Source: Symsagittifera roscoffensis (Eukaryota; Xenacoelomorpha; Acoela; Convolutidae). Taken from it: 64,000 bases of DNA. Both the position numbers and the translations under genes were made by a program. The stretch lies in assembly GCF_963678635.1 (NCBI RefSeq), contig NC_087069.1:38403076-38467075 (forward strand). The letters are read 5' to 3'. Position 1 is the stretch's first letter; the number at the start of each line of letters is the position of its first letter. This document shows, one piece after another, positions 1 to 12,900 of the stretch. The notes under the pieces were generated by a model. The model saw only the letters and a program-made list of their open reading frames with translations. It made no database searches and was not told the DNA's origin.

Positions 1-2880
1 CATCACTTAAACGGTGCTTTATTCTTGAAATTTAGTTTGTTTGAAAAAAATATCAAAATCTTTTTGAGTTCATTCAGAAATTCTTCTTGAAAGTTTCAAA
101 AATCTTATAAGGTAATTCTTCGTTATCTAAAATCTTAAAAACATTTGTATACATAGATAGTGGTTGCAATTTTCATTCTTAAAAGCAAATGTAATTACAA
201 AGGTGAAGCTGAACTTCACACCACTTGCAATGCAAAACTCGAAAAAATATTCTAGAAAAAAATTATTAAAAAATGTAAGAAAAATCGAAAAAACTAGTTC
301 TTCTCTAGAAAACGAAAAATAATAATTAAAAAAACAATAGAAAGTGGCCAGAAATTGCCATAGGAAAACTTAACAAGCGAAAAAAAAATCCAAAAATGTC
401 TGAGCAGGAACTAAAACCACAAAAAATATTTATATTTAAAACATTCGAAATGAAAATCAACAAAAAATTGCTGTAGCTCATCCCCCTCAAAGCTCAAAAT
501 GAACACAAAAAATCTTTTGCTCATCAAACGATGCATTATAGAGCCACTTAAACAAAATTAAAATGTGAAGTTTTAACAAAGCCAGTTGGTAAACTTACAA
601 ACAACATTGATAAAAATCGAATTTCAAAAAATACGTATTTTTGAAATGCTAACAGGCTCAAACGATCTCAGTTGCAACAGGAAACCTAGTGGATGAATGA
701 ATCTAGGATCCGGGAGATAAGTCCTGTGCTCAAATTATTTACGGGAAAAGTCTAGTACCCGATTGCATTACTCTTGCTAATCGCAAGGGTAAAAATACAA
801 AAATTGAAAGCTCACATCCCTGCCGGTATCCAGTTTCCGCAAGAAATATAACTTAAAAATAGGGAATTTATTTAAAGCAACTCGATACTAAAATAACTTT
901 TTGATTAAGGATAGTATTTGCAAATGTCCAAGTTCAATGTGCTTTATTTTGACTATTTGCTTTGACTGAGAGTGAGAGGAGAAATTTATTTTTCATCGAA
1001 TCATGGACTTCCAATTTTTATGTCAAAGATTTTGGTTTTGTTCATTTCGTCACTACTTTCCAAAATTGCTGAGCGACTTGATGTCCCCGACCAGGCTGAC
1101 TAAACGTGTTTCTGGAAAAACATCTAAGATTTCGGATATGAACAGAAAACTTACAAAACTATTTTTATGCAATACAAACCCGGAAGCTGATATCAAAACA
1201 ACAGTAACTCATAATCCAACTACCGTTGCCCAATGAGGAACTTTTGCGTGATCAAAAAAGTATTAGCTCAGTTTTGCCACCGTTTCCTTAAACTATTCAA
1301 ATTGCAAATTAATAGTAAAAAAAAATGGAAAACTTAGATGTCGACAAAAAATTCACCAATTACCTACAGCTTAACACACACATTAGCTTGAAAACCATCC
1401 GACAAAAAAAAACTTATTTTCCGAAAAATTTCATAAAGCATGATGAAAAACATCTTAGAGCTTAGAACAATCAGTTAACGTACAACATTTAGCAGATAAA
1501 AGTAGGCTGTGGCAAGACAGGTCCAAATTTTTTGCCGGCGAGTTTTAAAAAGCTGTTTCTGATGAGCAGAAGAATGATCTTTGATATTTTGTGCCAATGA
1601 AAGCCCTTTTTTCATGCAATGGTCGATTTTGTTCAGTGAAAACTTGTTTCTATATTGAACGTCTTTCAATATTTAATCATCGTTGTAAAATGGCTTTCTG
1701 TCAGAAATATCTCCAAATAAACTCCAAATCAAGCGTGTCAAACGATTCCGAACACAGATGAACCTGAGGGATGAGTTGTAGTTAACCCTAAGTATTTCCC
1801 ATTATTGTTTTCGTATATTCGATTGACTCATTTTAAGACCCTTTCCTCGTAAAATCGTAAATCGTATACCATGTTCTCCTATAGATTTTTCAAGGTGTAC
1901 TATAAAGACTAACTGGCAATATAATTACACGGAGGCGAAGCGGAACTTCTCAACACGATAAAACAATAAACAAAATAAGTCGAAAAAATGAAAAATTTTG
2001 AAAAAAAACTAGGTGAACCAAAAAGAAGGGGGAAGCTGGAGTCGTGTCTTATTTATTTTTAAACTTAGTTATACTGATGCTGGACAAATGCGTAAATTCA
2101 AAAAGTAGACTTTGCTCAAAACCTTAGTCGTTTCTCTACGAAAATAAGTGAGAGAAGCAAAGCCCAAAGACAAAACAATTCTCTTAGAAAAAATTAGGGA
2201 GTAGTATAGAAGAAACTGAATATAGCAAATTGTAAAACTAAGCTTCCAACAACCTATGATAATGGATTTGGCAGGTTAATTATCGAGACAAGTCCAAACA
2301 ACACGGTCAACAAATCAGAAAGATGACATTTCCGAGAAAATTGAACTTCAATTTAGCAACTAAACAAAATTTATGAAGCGGAAACAAGGCCGAAAAGCAG
2401 ACACCAGTTGAACCGAAAAAATATATGACTTTGTACAAAACTTTATAGAGTTGTAAGTCGCCCCTGAAACTGCCCCAGTACCTGGTACCCACACACTATT
2501 TAAATAGAACATTTCAGCAACCTGGTGATTCATAGAAGTAACAACGCCAAAACTATGTGAGCAGAACCCTTCAAGACGAAAAATTCAAAATAATTAAAGT
2601 ACTTTTCTCCCTCAGAAAACACGCGCGCACAAAAAAATTTTCGTACCTCGAAAGACGCAAGAGGAGGCCAGTGACTCGATATTCGAAAAATAGAAATTTT
2701 ACAAATCGAGTTAGTAAATTACAACCGATATAAAAATCAATTTTTGATTCGAACGGATTTTAACTTCTCTTGCTGAAACACTAAGAGACACTACAATGAA
2801 AATAGTTTACCGCAAAAATCAATGACGTTTAGATGTGACAACTAAGACGACAAAACATAAGCAGACACATATTAAGTTTT
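1..2880. other. AT-rich DNA downstream of the ASPP gene
   Basis: No gene is supported; open frames are short and have no recognisable motifs. Weak dispersed repeats are visible: 190-330 resembles 1920-2010 (shared attacanaggngaagcngaactt core), and 742-792 resembles 3071-3122. Confidence 0.5.
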
Positions 2881-2914
2881 ATTTGAAACTGAAAATCTCC
2901 GTTTGAAAAAAAAA

Positions 2915-2998
2915 CAGGTCCTGGTCAGATTCAAACACACGACTTTTAAAGTCCCAGGCATATTCGTTACCTCCAGGCTAAGCTGGCTGCGAATGCAC
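2915..2998 (-). repeat. tRNA-like SINE head
   Basis: On the minus strand an A box (TAGCCTGGAGG at 2980-2970) and a B box (GTTTGAATC at 2936-2928) are about 35 bp apart, as in tRNA-derived pol III promoters. The cloverleaf arms do not pair well, so this is a SINE remnant rather than a tRNA gene. A 50-bp AT-rich motif at 3071-3122 next to it recurs at about 742-792. Confidence 0.45.
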
Positions 2999-3132
2999 GA
3001 AAGTTTGAATTACTTATGAACCAAGATACAAGTGATTCAACTGATTTTGTTTAACTAGTTGTTAACCCGAAAAAGTATCTATTCCGATTTGATAACGCTT
3101 GCTTATCGCTAGAGTAAGAATTCATTTAATTT

Positions 3133-3138
3133 TTTATT
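3133..3138 (-). terminator. Candidate poly(A) signal of the ASPP gene
   Basis: AATAAA on the minus strand about 580 bp after the stop codon. A variant ATTAAA also occurs near 3334-3339. The true cleavage site cannot be told from sequence alone. Confidence 0.3.
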
Positions 3139-3714
3139 AGCACGCCTTGAATTTTTCTAAATAAAACAATTTTCGTAAGCTAATTTGTAATTTAAGCGAT
3201 AAAAGTAAGCAAGTCAACTAAAATGAAAATCAATCATTTAAATAATCTACACAATCTTTTAACGCAATTCATTTTGATAACAACTTATTGTTACATTTAG
3301 GCACATTAAAGCAAGTAGCTGGTTGAAACATTAAGTTTTAATGCAGTAATAAGGAGCAGTAGTTATTTTTCTTTTTGTACATCTGTTTGTTTGGCAAAGA
3401 CTGTAAGACAATCCTGGTCACGCTATGTTTTACTCAGTTTTTGGCACCAAACTTGGCTTTTGGTTTCGTTCTGGGAAAGAGCTGAAACAAAACTAAAATT
3501 TAAATTCAGACCAAAAATATTAAAAGCATCCAAATTCAGAATCGTTGTTGGGACCACCTAGTAGAAGCTTACTTACAATGACGATCAAAATGAAATAGCC
3601 ACAAAATAAACAAAAAAAATCAGAAGTTTTGCAAGAATTTCATTTGCACATGATTAACATTTTCCCAATTTACTAAATTGTTATATTTTTAAAATTTGAA
3701 TTTCCGTCCAGAAA

Positions 3715-3977
3715 CTAGAAACTAGAAACCGGTACAAGAGTCTCAATTACACTCACCCCCATAATATTTCTAGGCAAGTATCCCTGTTCTTCTCTCCCTC
3801 CTGACCCTGCCCCCCTCGCACACCACCACCACTCTGGCCCCTCCTCCTCGTCCCCCCTCCTGACTACGAACAGTGCCTCTCCCTCTGCAACTGCCAGTTC
3901 GTCTGGCCTTTCTGCCGGGTAGGGGTAGAGGGAATAGACTACACCTCGGTTGATGATGCCAAGCTTCTCCTGCACAC
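3715..3977 (-). CDS. ASPP exon 11: C-terminal SH3 domain and stop
   Basis: Acceptor aatttacAG, phase 1. Begins [20 protein letters not shown] and goes on through [23 protein letters not shown] and GYLPRNIMG to the TAG at 3717-3715. These are the ALYDY-like strand, acidic RT loop, n-Src-loop Trp residues and the P-x-N strand of an SH3 domain. In ASPP2 the SH3 and ankyrin surfaces together bind p53. The n-Src/distal loop is longer than in vertebrate ASPP (an insert [10 protein letters not shown]). A short tail follows the domain. Confidence 0.95.
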
Positions 3978-6900
3978 CTGTAAATTAACAAACATAGCCA
4001 ACTGACATAGACAGTTGGAAAAGAGTCAATGAACGCAAGGAAACACTAAAAAAATACTGACTCGTTTTTTATAAAAATGTCAACTTTAGAATTTTGAAGA
4101 AAAAATATATGCCCTTAAAGCTCTTTAAATTTCACTAACAATTAAAGATTGATGCTTTTTTGATAAATTTAACACAATTTCAGAAAAACTAGATCAATAA
4201 ATAAAATGATTATTTCGCAGAGAAATTAAATTCCACTTTCAAAACTAGAATTCAATCACGTGTTTCCGGATCTTTACACTTTTGCTGTTCGATAGTGGAG
4301 TTTGCCTTTCTTTTAACTAAGGAAATGCACTAAACTTAAAAAGAAATCAAAATTCAAACCGCGGAAAAAGGGACTTGAGCCTGAAATTTTTTTACTAACT
4401 ACTAAAAACTAAAAAAATCATCGCTACCTATAAAAGAGTTTGAACTACGTTCATATAAAATCTTCAAGACCTATATAAGAGTACTCACGTTAAGTTTAAA
4501 ATGAGTACCTACAGACGGTACCCCTGTTTGTGAAGAAATTAACTCAGACTTTAGAACAATCCTTTTCTCTGCAAATGTTTCATTCTTTTTTAAAGCTCTA
4601 TCCCGTTATAGCCAGCTATCCTACAATCTTTTGAGCCCCATCGCAGAAAAATTTTTTGTCAAAAGATTCTCCTGTTCTGATGGTCGTTCTCATTATTAAC
4701 TCGATAAATCTATATTCTACTGTTTTTGGGGTCAACTTACCATATAGGTACTGACTGCATTGAGCGTAGTTCGGTTCGTGCTCCTCACACTTCTGAGCAG
4801 GTGTCTCACCGTCACTGAATGTCCTCGCGTAGATACACGCCCCATGCTCCACCAAGTACTTCACCAACATCACACTACACAACCACAGTCAAATAACCCA
4901 TTGAACCTTACCCCGCAAATTACGTTGTAATTATAATTTTTATATTAATTGTTAGGCAATTTAAAAACTCGAAATGGTTCAATTCTAGAGCTCCTGTCTT
5001 TGTTTGGTAAAGGTAGGTTAAAAAATCTTATAAGATAGTATCGTGACTTCCAAAAATTGGTGGAACTGACTTTCATTACCCAACCCCTACCCCTCCTCCC
5101 TCTTATGGTTCCTAGTAAAGAACCTCCACATCTTTTAAGCATCAATACAAAGTAAGTATTTACGAATTTGTACCAACTAAAAAACATCCCTATAGGCTTT
5201 AGCAATAGTGAACAAGCAAAAAGAGTGGATTAGTGAACATGATCCCATAGTGAACAATATTTGATTTAGTATATACAATTAGTTAAGTACAAATTAAACG
5301 TGAAGCGACAATTCATAACAGGCGACAACTCTTAACAGGCGATAGTTCGTAACAGTATATTAAGCAGGGAACAGTGATTCACAGGCAGTATTCCTCTCGT
5401 GCCGGATGTAAGCGAGCGGAGCAAGCGTATTCTACTTGCAGATGCCTTGTTACGAATTGTCGCCATATCCAAACTTTTATAATGCAAATTAGCCACCTGT
5501 TGCACGATGCAGCACAGTGCAATGGAGTCCACCCATCTGAGTCGGCTGCATTCACATCTGTGCCTCGCTGGACCAAATAGTCCACTATTTGGGAGTGGCC
5601 AGCACATATTGCATTGTGGAGTGCCGTGATACCCTCGTCATTCCCAGCCGAGGGATTCTTGAGCTGCAGACAAAAAGTTATAAATTACTGAACTTGAAAC
5701 TGACGTCTTGGCGATCAAATTTTTTTTCATAAATGCATTCCGGAATTGAGATGAAATTCCCAACTCTGCCATAGTATGATGGCTACAGATATAAGACGAA
5801 ATATGAAAAGCATATTGCTTAAAAAAATCGTTGACGGATTTCTAAGCAATTCTGATCCGTGTTGTAAATCATTCGAATTTCTGTAATTAGCGTTAAATTT
5901 TTTGGTCTCCAAATACAATTCTTCGTCTTAGTAAATTGGAAAAAACATAGAAAATCCCAATTTGAAGATAGTCTTGAGCTTTTTTACTCTCTTAAATGGA
6001 ATTAAATTATCTGATTTATAAGACCAACCTGTCCATACAACTGCTCAACCAGTTGCAAATCGCCTTCCAAAGCCGCGTCCAAAAACAACGCTAGTCTATC
6101 AAACACCACTCTTCGCTTCCTTTTCCCCGACTCTGTCATCTCGGCTCCCGATCCAGAGTAGCTCCTAGGTCTGTTGTTCGGCCCTTTTGGTGTCTTCAGA
6201 ATTCCCACTATGGGTTTGCTGGGGGAAATTGAACTGTTTCTAGGCTGGGACGAGGATTGTGGTGGGTTCTCGATTACTGGTTCGATGTTTTTGAGGTGGT
6301 CTGGAATTAAATGTAGGGGAAGGAGTGGGCCTGAAAACAAAATGCGATCTAAGAGCAGCAAATTTGGATCACACACAAACACACACCATCATATTGCAAA
6401 AGGCGGAAAATTCTCTTCAAGGTACAAACTTAGCACATCCTCAACTGTTGATTTAGTGCTTTAAGGAGGGGTTGATATTCTTCATTAGGTTCAAGGGGGG
6501 ACAGTTCAAGAGACCTGTCAAATTATTCATCAAGTCCAAAATTTAAACATTTTTTATGATAAATGTCTTCGTCTTTTCGCGTGCAATTAGATTTTCAGCA
6601 TAATTCACAGTAACTAATGCAAAATGACGAATAATTCAATCAAATTTCCTTTTCACATGGATTTAAAAAGTGCACTCGAACCATTTTCGTCTCCGTGGAC
6701 AAGCGAAGATCTCCTTCTAATCTGTTTATGCCCAGTTGTCTTATCAATATGGATATTGGACGAACTCTTCGACACGTCCAAGTCTTCATCTTCTTCGGGT
6801 GACCGCTTAGAATTTTCTAGAACATTCGTTCCTTCTTGTTTTTCATTGGCTGATGAAGACGGCAATGGAAAGAGTCTCTCATAAGCCGAAGGTCGCATGT

Positions 6901-9900
6901 TCGAGCCTGCCAGACTATAAGAATTGTTATCATTGTTTTTTAGTACATACTGCTGTAAAATTGGGTACTGATGAATCACTGGACTATCTTTTTCCTCGTT
7001 TAAAACCGAGAGTTGATTTTCAATTATGTCATCGGAGCCGGCACCTCCGTTTGGATCCTCAGATGTTACATAACCACTCGACTTACTTTGATCGCTATTC
7101 GATCCACGAGTAGTTGCATTTTTATTCAAGGGAGTAATATTTCCTCTTCCTAAATTCGATTCACTAGTTTGGTAAACTTGTTTAACCTCAACTTTATTTC
7201 GAGATTCTGACGTTGGCATGGGATAAGGTGTCTTTAAAGCCTGATAATTTGGACTGGGGGTTTTAGCTTCTGGGCTGTATTTGAACCCTTTGTCACCAAC
7301 TGACAATGGAAACTTTGGATCCTTGCGAGAACTCGTAAAATTCGGATCTCGAATCGTACTCGCGTCTGACGAATCACTTTCCGAGTGCTGAACGGGTCGA
7401 ACTTTTGCAAGTTTCAACGTGTAATCACTCGGACTGTCAGTTCGGCTTTTAGGCGTGACTAAACTATTATTCACGTTTCTAATTGCACTTGAACTCGGGC
7501 TTATCGATGGTGAATCGGATATTATTGACGTATTGGGGCTTCCCGAATAACTAGGGGAAAATCTTTGACCCGAGGGTTGTAACGAAGGCACTAATTGATG
7601 CTGAGCATTTTGGGGTGTCATGAAGTTATTTCTAGGTGATGACGAGTATTTATCGTCCCTTGGCGATGCTTTATCAGACGAATTAGGAGACGGTGTATTA
7701 GTATTACTCGGTTTTTGGGGCACATTTCTCATGGGGTGTACCTGTGCTATCAACGACGGATTCGGCCTGGAATCGAATCTTCTCACAGGTGCAAATTGAT
7801 TTCTCGAACTGCTATTTGCTGAACTTAATAACGACTCCGAAGGGCTTGAAGAGTAACTTTGCATCTTCATTTGCTGTGGTTGAGAATTAGTTGAAATTTG
7901 GTTTTGAGCGATTATGTTTGAATCTTGGCTTGTTTGGTTTGGCTGGAAGTTTTGCTGCTGTTTAATTAGGTTTATTCGGTCATTTAGTGCTTTCATTTTG
8001 GCGTGTAGGCTGTCTAATTCATCGGTTCGTTCGCCCAAATACGCCTTTCGGGTCTCTAGTTTTGTAGCTTGTTCTTTGTTCATCATGTTGCGGACCTAAA
8101 TAGTGGAAAACACTATTTGATCTTGTAATTTTAGTTTCAGACTATTAAAACAAAGCAATGAAATCTATATATAGTTTAAAAGTTGTGTGACCCATTTCTT
8201 TGTTTGACCTTTGTACTTTTTCACAAAGAGCCACATTGGCAGGCAAGAAACATGATCATCATGAGTTGGTGATTTTCCCTTCCGCAAGGAAGCAAACGTT
8301 TTTTTTATTTCGCGATTTGCATAGTTTGTAACAACTCCACTCGATAATTCATGCAATTCGAAGCTTCAGTTTCTTGAGGGAAAAACTAAACAGTTTGACT
8401 AAATAAATAATCGTTTATTTTTTATCTGATGACTGCTGCGCTTTTTGCACTCAATAATTACACTTAATCATCCGATAATGGATATTGTTAGTGGAAACAA
8501 TTAGCATCCCAGTTTTGTTTCCAAATACTGTCAAAATCCCATGCCTTATCTATCTTTCAAATTAACCTAACGCAAATTAACATCCCAGTTTGTTTTGCAA
8601 AATCTATTTATTTTGATATTTTTACAAATAAACCTATCATTGAGAAACAAACATCAGTGTTGCTCAAAACTTTTGTCAAAACATTATAGTCAGGGAAAAA
8701 AAGAAAGTAAACTACCACTCGTCTATTTTTGTTATTTCCTTATGTTGATACCTAATATCTTCAACATCTGAGTTTTTCATAATCTGAGCATTCCAAAAAT
8801 CATCATTTGTCAAAAAATCAATTTGCATAAATGATTTTTTAACTGCTATTTTTTTCTTTCATTTTTCTTTGCTCAATAAATTCAGTAAAAAACATACCAA
8901 TGTAAATTATCGCTCAGTTGTCATTCTAATTTTCTCTCACGATGGTATCAGGTATGCTTCTTAAAGTATTAAGTTCAGTTTGCAATTGCGTCCGGTTTTC
9001 TTTGACGCCTTTTTACATTCAGTTCTTTCTCTCGTGAGAATAAAATCATCTCTAATAGACTCTCCCACGCTAGTACTTTGACGCTTTTGAAACATTCCCA
9101 TCCCCTTTGAAATCATGGTCAAAGTGGAAGGAAGTTTCATCAGTTTACTTAACGATCATCTTCAAATCCACTACCTTGCAAAAAAAATCAGAAGCTGATT
9201 TCAAATCTTCATCGAATGCTAAAAAATTCAAAATTTTACTTTTCTCAAACAATTAATTGAATTATTACATCGCCTATTAATCAAATCAATTAATTACCGG
9301 TCCAAAAGATCGAGTACTTCAAATAATTTAATTGATAGCCTTGGCTTTACTTTGAACAGATATTTCGATATTTTCATTAATTCAAAAAGTCGTTCTTACT
9401 GGATTAAAATCACAGAAACCCATAAAATGACAGGCTCAATTAACAAAACGAATTCCCCAATTCTGGCTATTTTCCTCATTTTTGGATTTGGAACCACAAT
9501 TTGCAATGCCAAGAATGCGGTTGACCCTTGCACATTCATGCATATGTAAGTATTGCAGTATAATTTCAATCAAACTCCAGAAAAAAAAAACAAAATAGTT
9601 TAAATGCCGAACCAAAATACACAGCCAATAGTTTTTGAAAAAGAATGGGAAAAATAATCAAATATGAAAACTAAATGATAAAAAACTCAATTATCAAAAA
9701 AAGCGCCATAAAGATTTCGTGTAATTATTTTTATCTGTTTTAGATCTGACGCAACATCTTCTGAAACCATCAGCGTTGCCAGACTAACTTGCCCAAAATC
9801 CGGAAAACTAGAATGGATGTTCGCTTCTGGACATCTGGACTTGAACATTGCGCCAAAACTCGACTCATTTAACTCAAACAGCGCTTACAATTCTGAGGTC

Positions 9901-12900
9901 AAAACGGCTCAAAGCCAAACGATAACAAAAGTTTGCATGATGTTTGACGTCTACTCGAATATTGACAATTCCGAATTGATTAATTTTAAGGTCAAAACCA
10001 ATGGAAATGTCATCAATTTGAACTCCAATGATGATTCGGAAAACTGTTTTGAACTGATCAATGGTTTATTGCGAGTTCAACTTGAGAGCAAGTTTAGCCC
10101 TTTCGACGAAAAACACGTAACTGTAAACTACAAGATTAAATGATCAAAATGTAACCAAAATTAAACCCACTTTTCACAATGTGAACGGCTGCGATGTCTT
10201 ACTCTTCCGAAACGAGCAAAAACCAACTATAGTGCAAGATTCTACTTTCATAAGAGAGCGGACTTCAAGTACAATGCAGCCAGCAAAGAACACGGGAACG
10301 TTTCGAGGACTGATTGCCACAAAAATCGTTCGAGATAGCAGTTATTCGCCTCAAGATAGCAGTTATTCATGCGGAAATTGCTTTTACGATGCATTCTTAT
10401 TATGGCGGTTATTCAAAACACTGAAGCATTAGCAAAAAACTGCAATAAACCAAAAACGAGTTTCAGCCATGAAGCCGCCAAACAAATGATGAAAGAACAA
10501 CTTCTGGACCAGCCTTTGCAGAAAAAAAACGCAAACCAATAAAATCCTCGCATGAAAACAATAAACATGCTATAGATAACTTTATTTTTGTACCGAAGTA
10601 TATTATGATTATTCTGTAGATTAGAAATATAAATTTTAGTTCTAACCATTTTAACATTAAGCCAACATATAAAATAATTGAAATAAAACTTCAGTAAAGT
10701 TGCCTGCTTCTAGCTTACGCTATGTTGATGTCTAAAATTATGGCAATAAACATTCATTTTTGGAAAAATTTTGATCGAATTAGCCAAAAGGTGTTTCGAA
10801 CCCTTTCTAGCTAGCAACTTACCACTATCTGTGAGTTCATCCTATCAAACACCAAATTATTTCCTGCAACTTGCTCCTCCCCTTCCCCGCCTTCGCCCCC
10901 ACCCACAGTCATCCTCCGTGGCCCCACCAGGTCCCCATTCTGGTGCTGTAGCCCTGGAGGTGTTGTGTTTGTTTTGAGGGATTCCAATTGGGTTGTGAGA
11001 TGCTCCACTTTAGCCACTGCCATGGAGAGTTCTTTCTCCTTTTCCGAGAACATGGCTCGAACACTGTCAAGCTCCATCACTGCAAAAAACACATTTTTTA
11101 ATTACTCGCATATTAGATCAAAATTTGTAACAAACCAAAAAAAGAACTTTATTCAGATAACCACGATATTATTGCTCCGACCATTGAAAATGGGGAGGAA
11201 CTTTGTATTCGAGTGTGTTTTAGTTTTTTCTTTTTGTTTGATTTCCACGTAAAATCAGCTACCACAAATAATCATCGGACTGTGTTGAGTAATATATCAT
11301 TATTAAAGCCCTTTCAGTCGTGATTCGAACATTAAAAATTTTCAAAAATTAAGCTTACTTATGCTTAATTTAAGCCTTGAAAATTTAATTTTACTCAAAT
11401 TAGTTTCATCTTCATCTTAGGAATCAAAAACTAAGCGAAAAAATTTTTTGAAATAAAAAAAATTTTTAGATTTTTTTTGTTGTTATTGTTATTTGTCTTC
11501 AAAAATTGTTTTCCGACTTGCATATTTTACAATGACTGACAAAAATCCTTAAACTTTACTTTTTCGCTCAGATTCCTTTATACACCACGCCGAAAAAGTG
11601 ACACAAAATTGAAAAAAAAAATTGTAATTTTGTTGTTGTTAAGACTGGTCGGTACATTGTGCTACTTGCACAGTAACCGTCTATCATTATGAATTGGAAC
11701 CGTCTCAATCGTTCGATATTTAGTCATTTTATGCCATTGATCATTAATTTTATTCGCCTATTTTGAACGTCAAATTGGATAATTCAAGCCAACTTGACAA
11801 TAATTTTGACTTTTTTTTCAGCGCGTTTTTGTCGCTTAAAAAATATGTTCAAAATTTTTTAATCTTTTGATAATTAACTAGGCAATTTTTACACCAAATT
11901 TTCTCGAAAAATTTTTACTCTCGATGTCAGATAAAAATGACCAATATAACTTTTGAGTGACTGCATTTAAATGATGGCCCTAAAAATTAATTTCAATTTT
12001 GGTCGTTATTTAAACTTATCTGGACAACTTGGAAGCGATCGCGACATTTTGATTTATTTAAAATGTCTGCTTTTTCTACTAACCGCTGGTTCTGTAGACA
12101 CTATTCCTATTTCTCAACACCATCAACCAATCAACAATGAAACATGCACACACACACACTTCATTAATTATTTTAAAACCTATTTCTAACTTACAAAGCA
12201 TATTATTGTTGTTGTTATTTGTCCCTCGCTGCAAATTCTGCTGGACACTCTCAAAGTGCCCAAACGTACCACTGCTGCTCTTCAGCGAGCTCATTGGAAC
12301 GGGCAATTGGGGAGAATTATTCTGGGAGTTGCCACCCCCTTGCCCTCCTCCCCACTCGTTAAACGCAAACATCGGGGAGTACTGCTTACTAGTAGTGTTC
12401 TCAATCACCCTTCCTGACTGTTCGAATTCCTGTTTCAACCTTGCCAGTTGAGACAATTTCTGTTGTTCGTCTATACTACTATACACATGGTTTTCATCGT
12501 ACCATTCAGCCGAAGGCCTCAAAGCAGAAACACCTTCGTAATGCGATGTTGTGAGACTAGCAGTAGTATTATTGGCTAATCGACCGTTAGGACTGCCGCC
12601 ATAATCATTCCTGTTTGAACTGTTCTGTACATGGTTGTATGACGTTTCTGATGTCAGTGTTGAAGGTCTACTTCGGTTTTGTAACTGATGACTACCGGAA
12701 AAAGTTGTAAGATAGTTTCGGTTTTGTTGTTGGGGGTTTCTCATGGAATTATCGCTTGCCAGGGAGAGTTGCTGTAGTTGCGGCTGCGTCTGAAATGTCC
12801 ATGTTAATTTCTCTCAAAATATTCATGTTTTTTTAACATACTGCTTTAAGCATTTTGGCACTGAAAACAATATTGAAAGACTATTAAGAAAAACTCTTTT

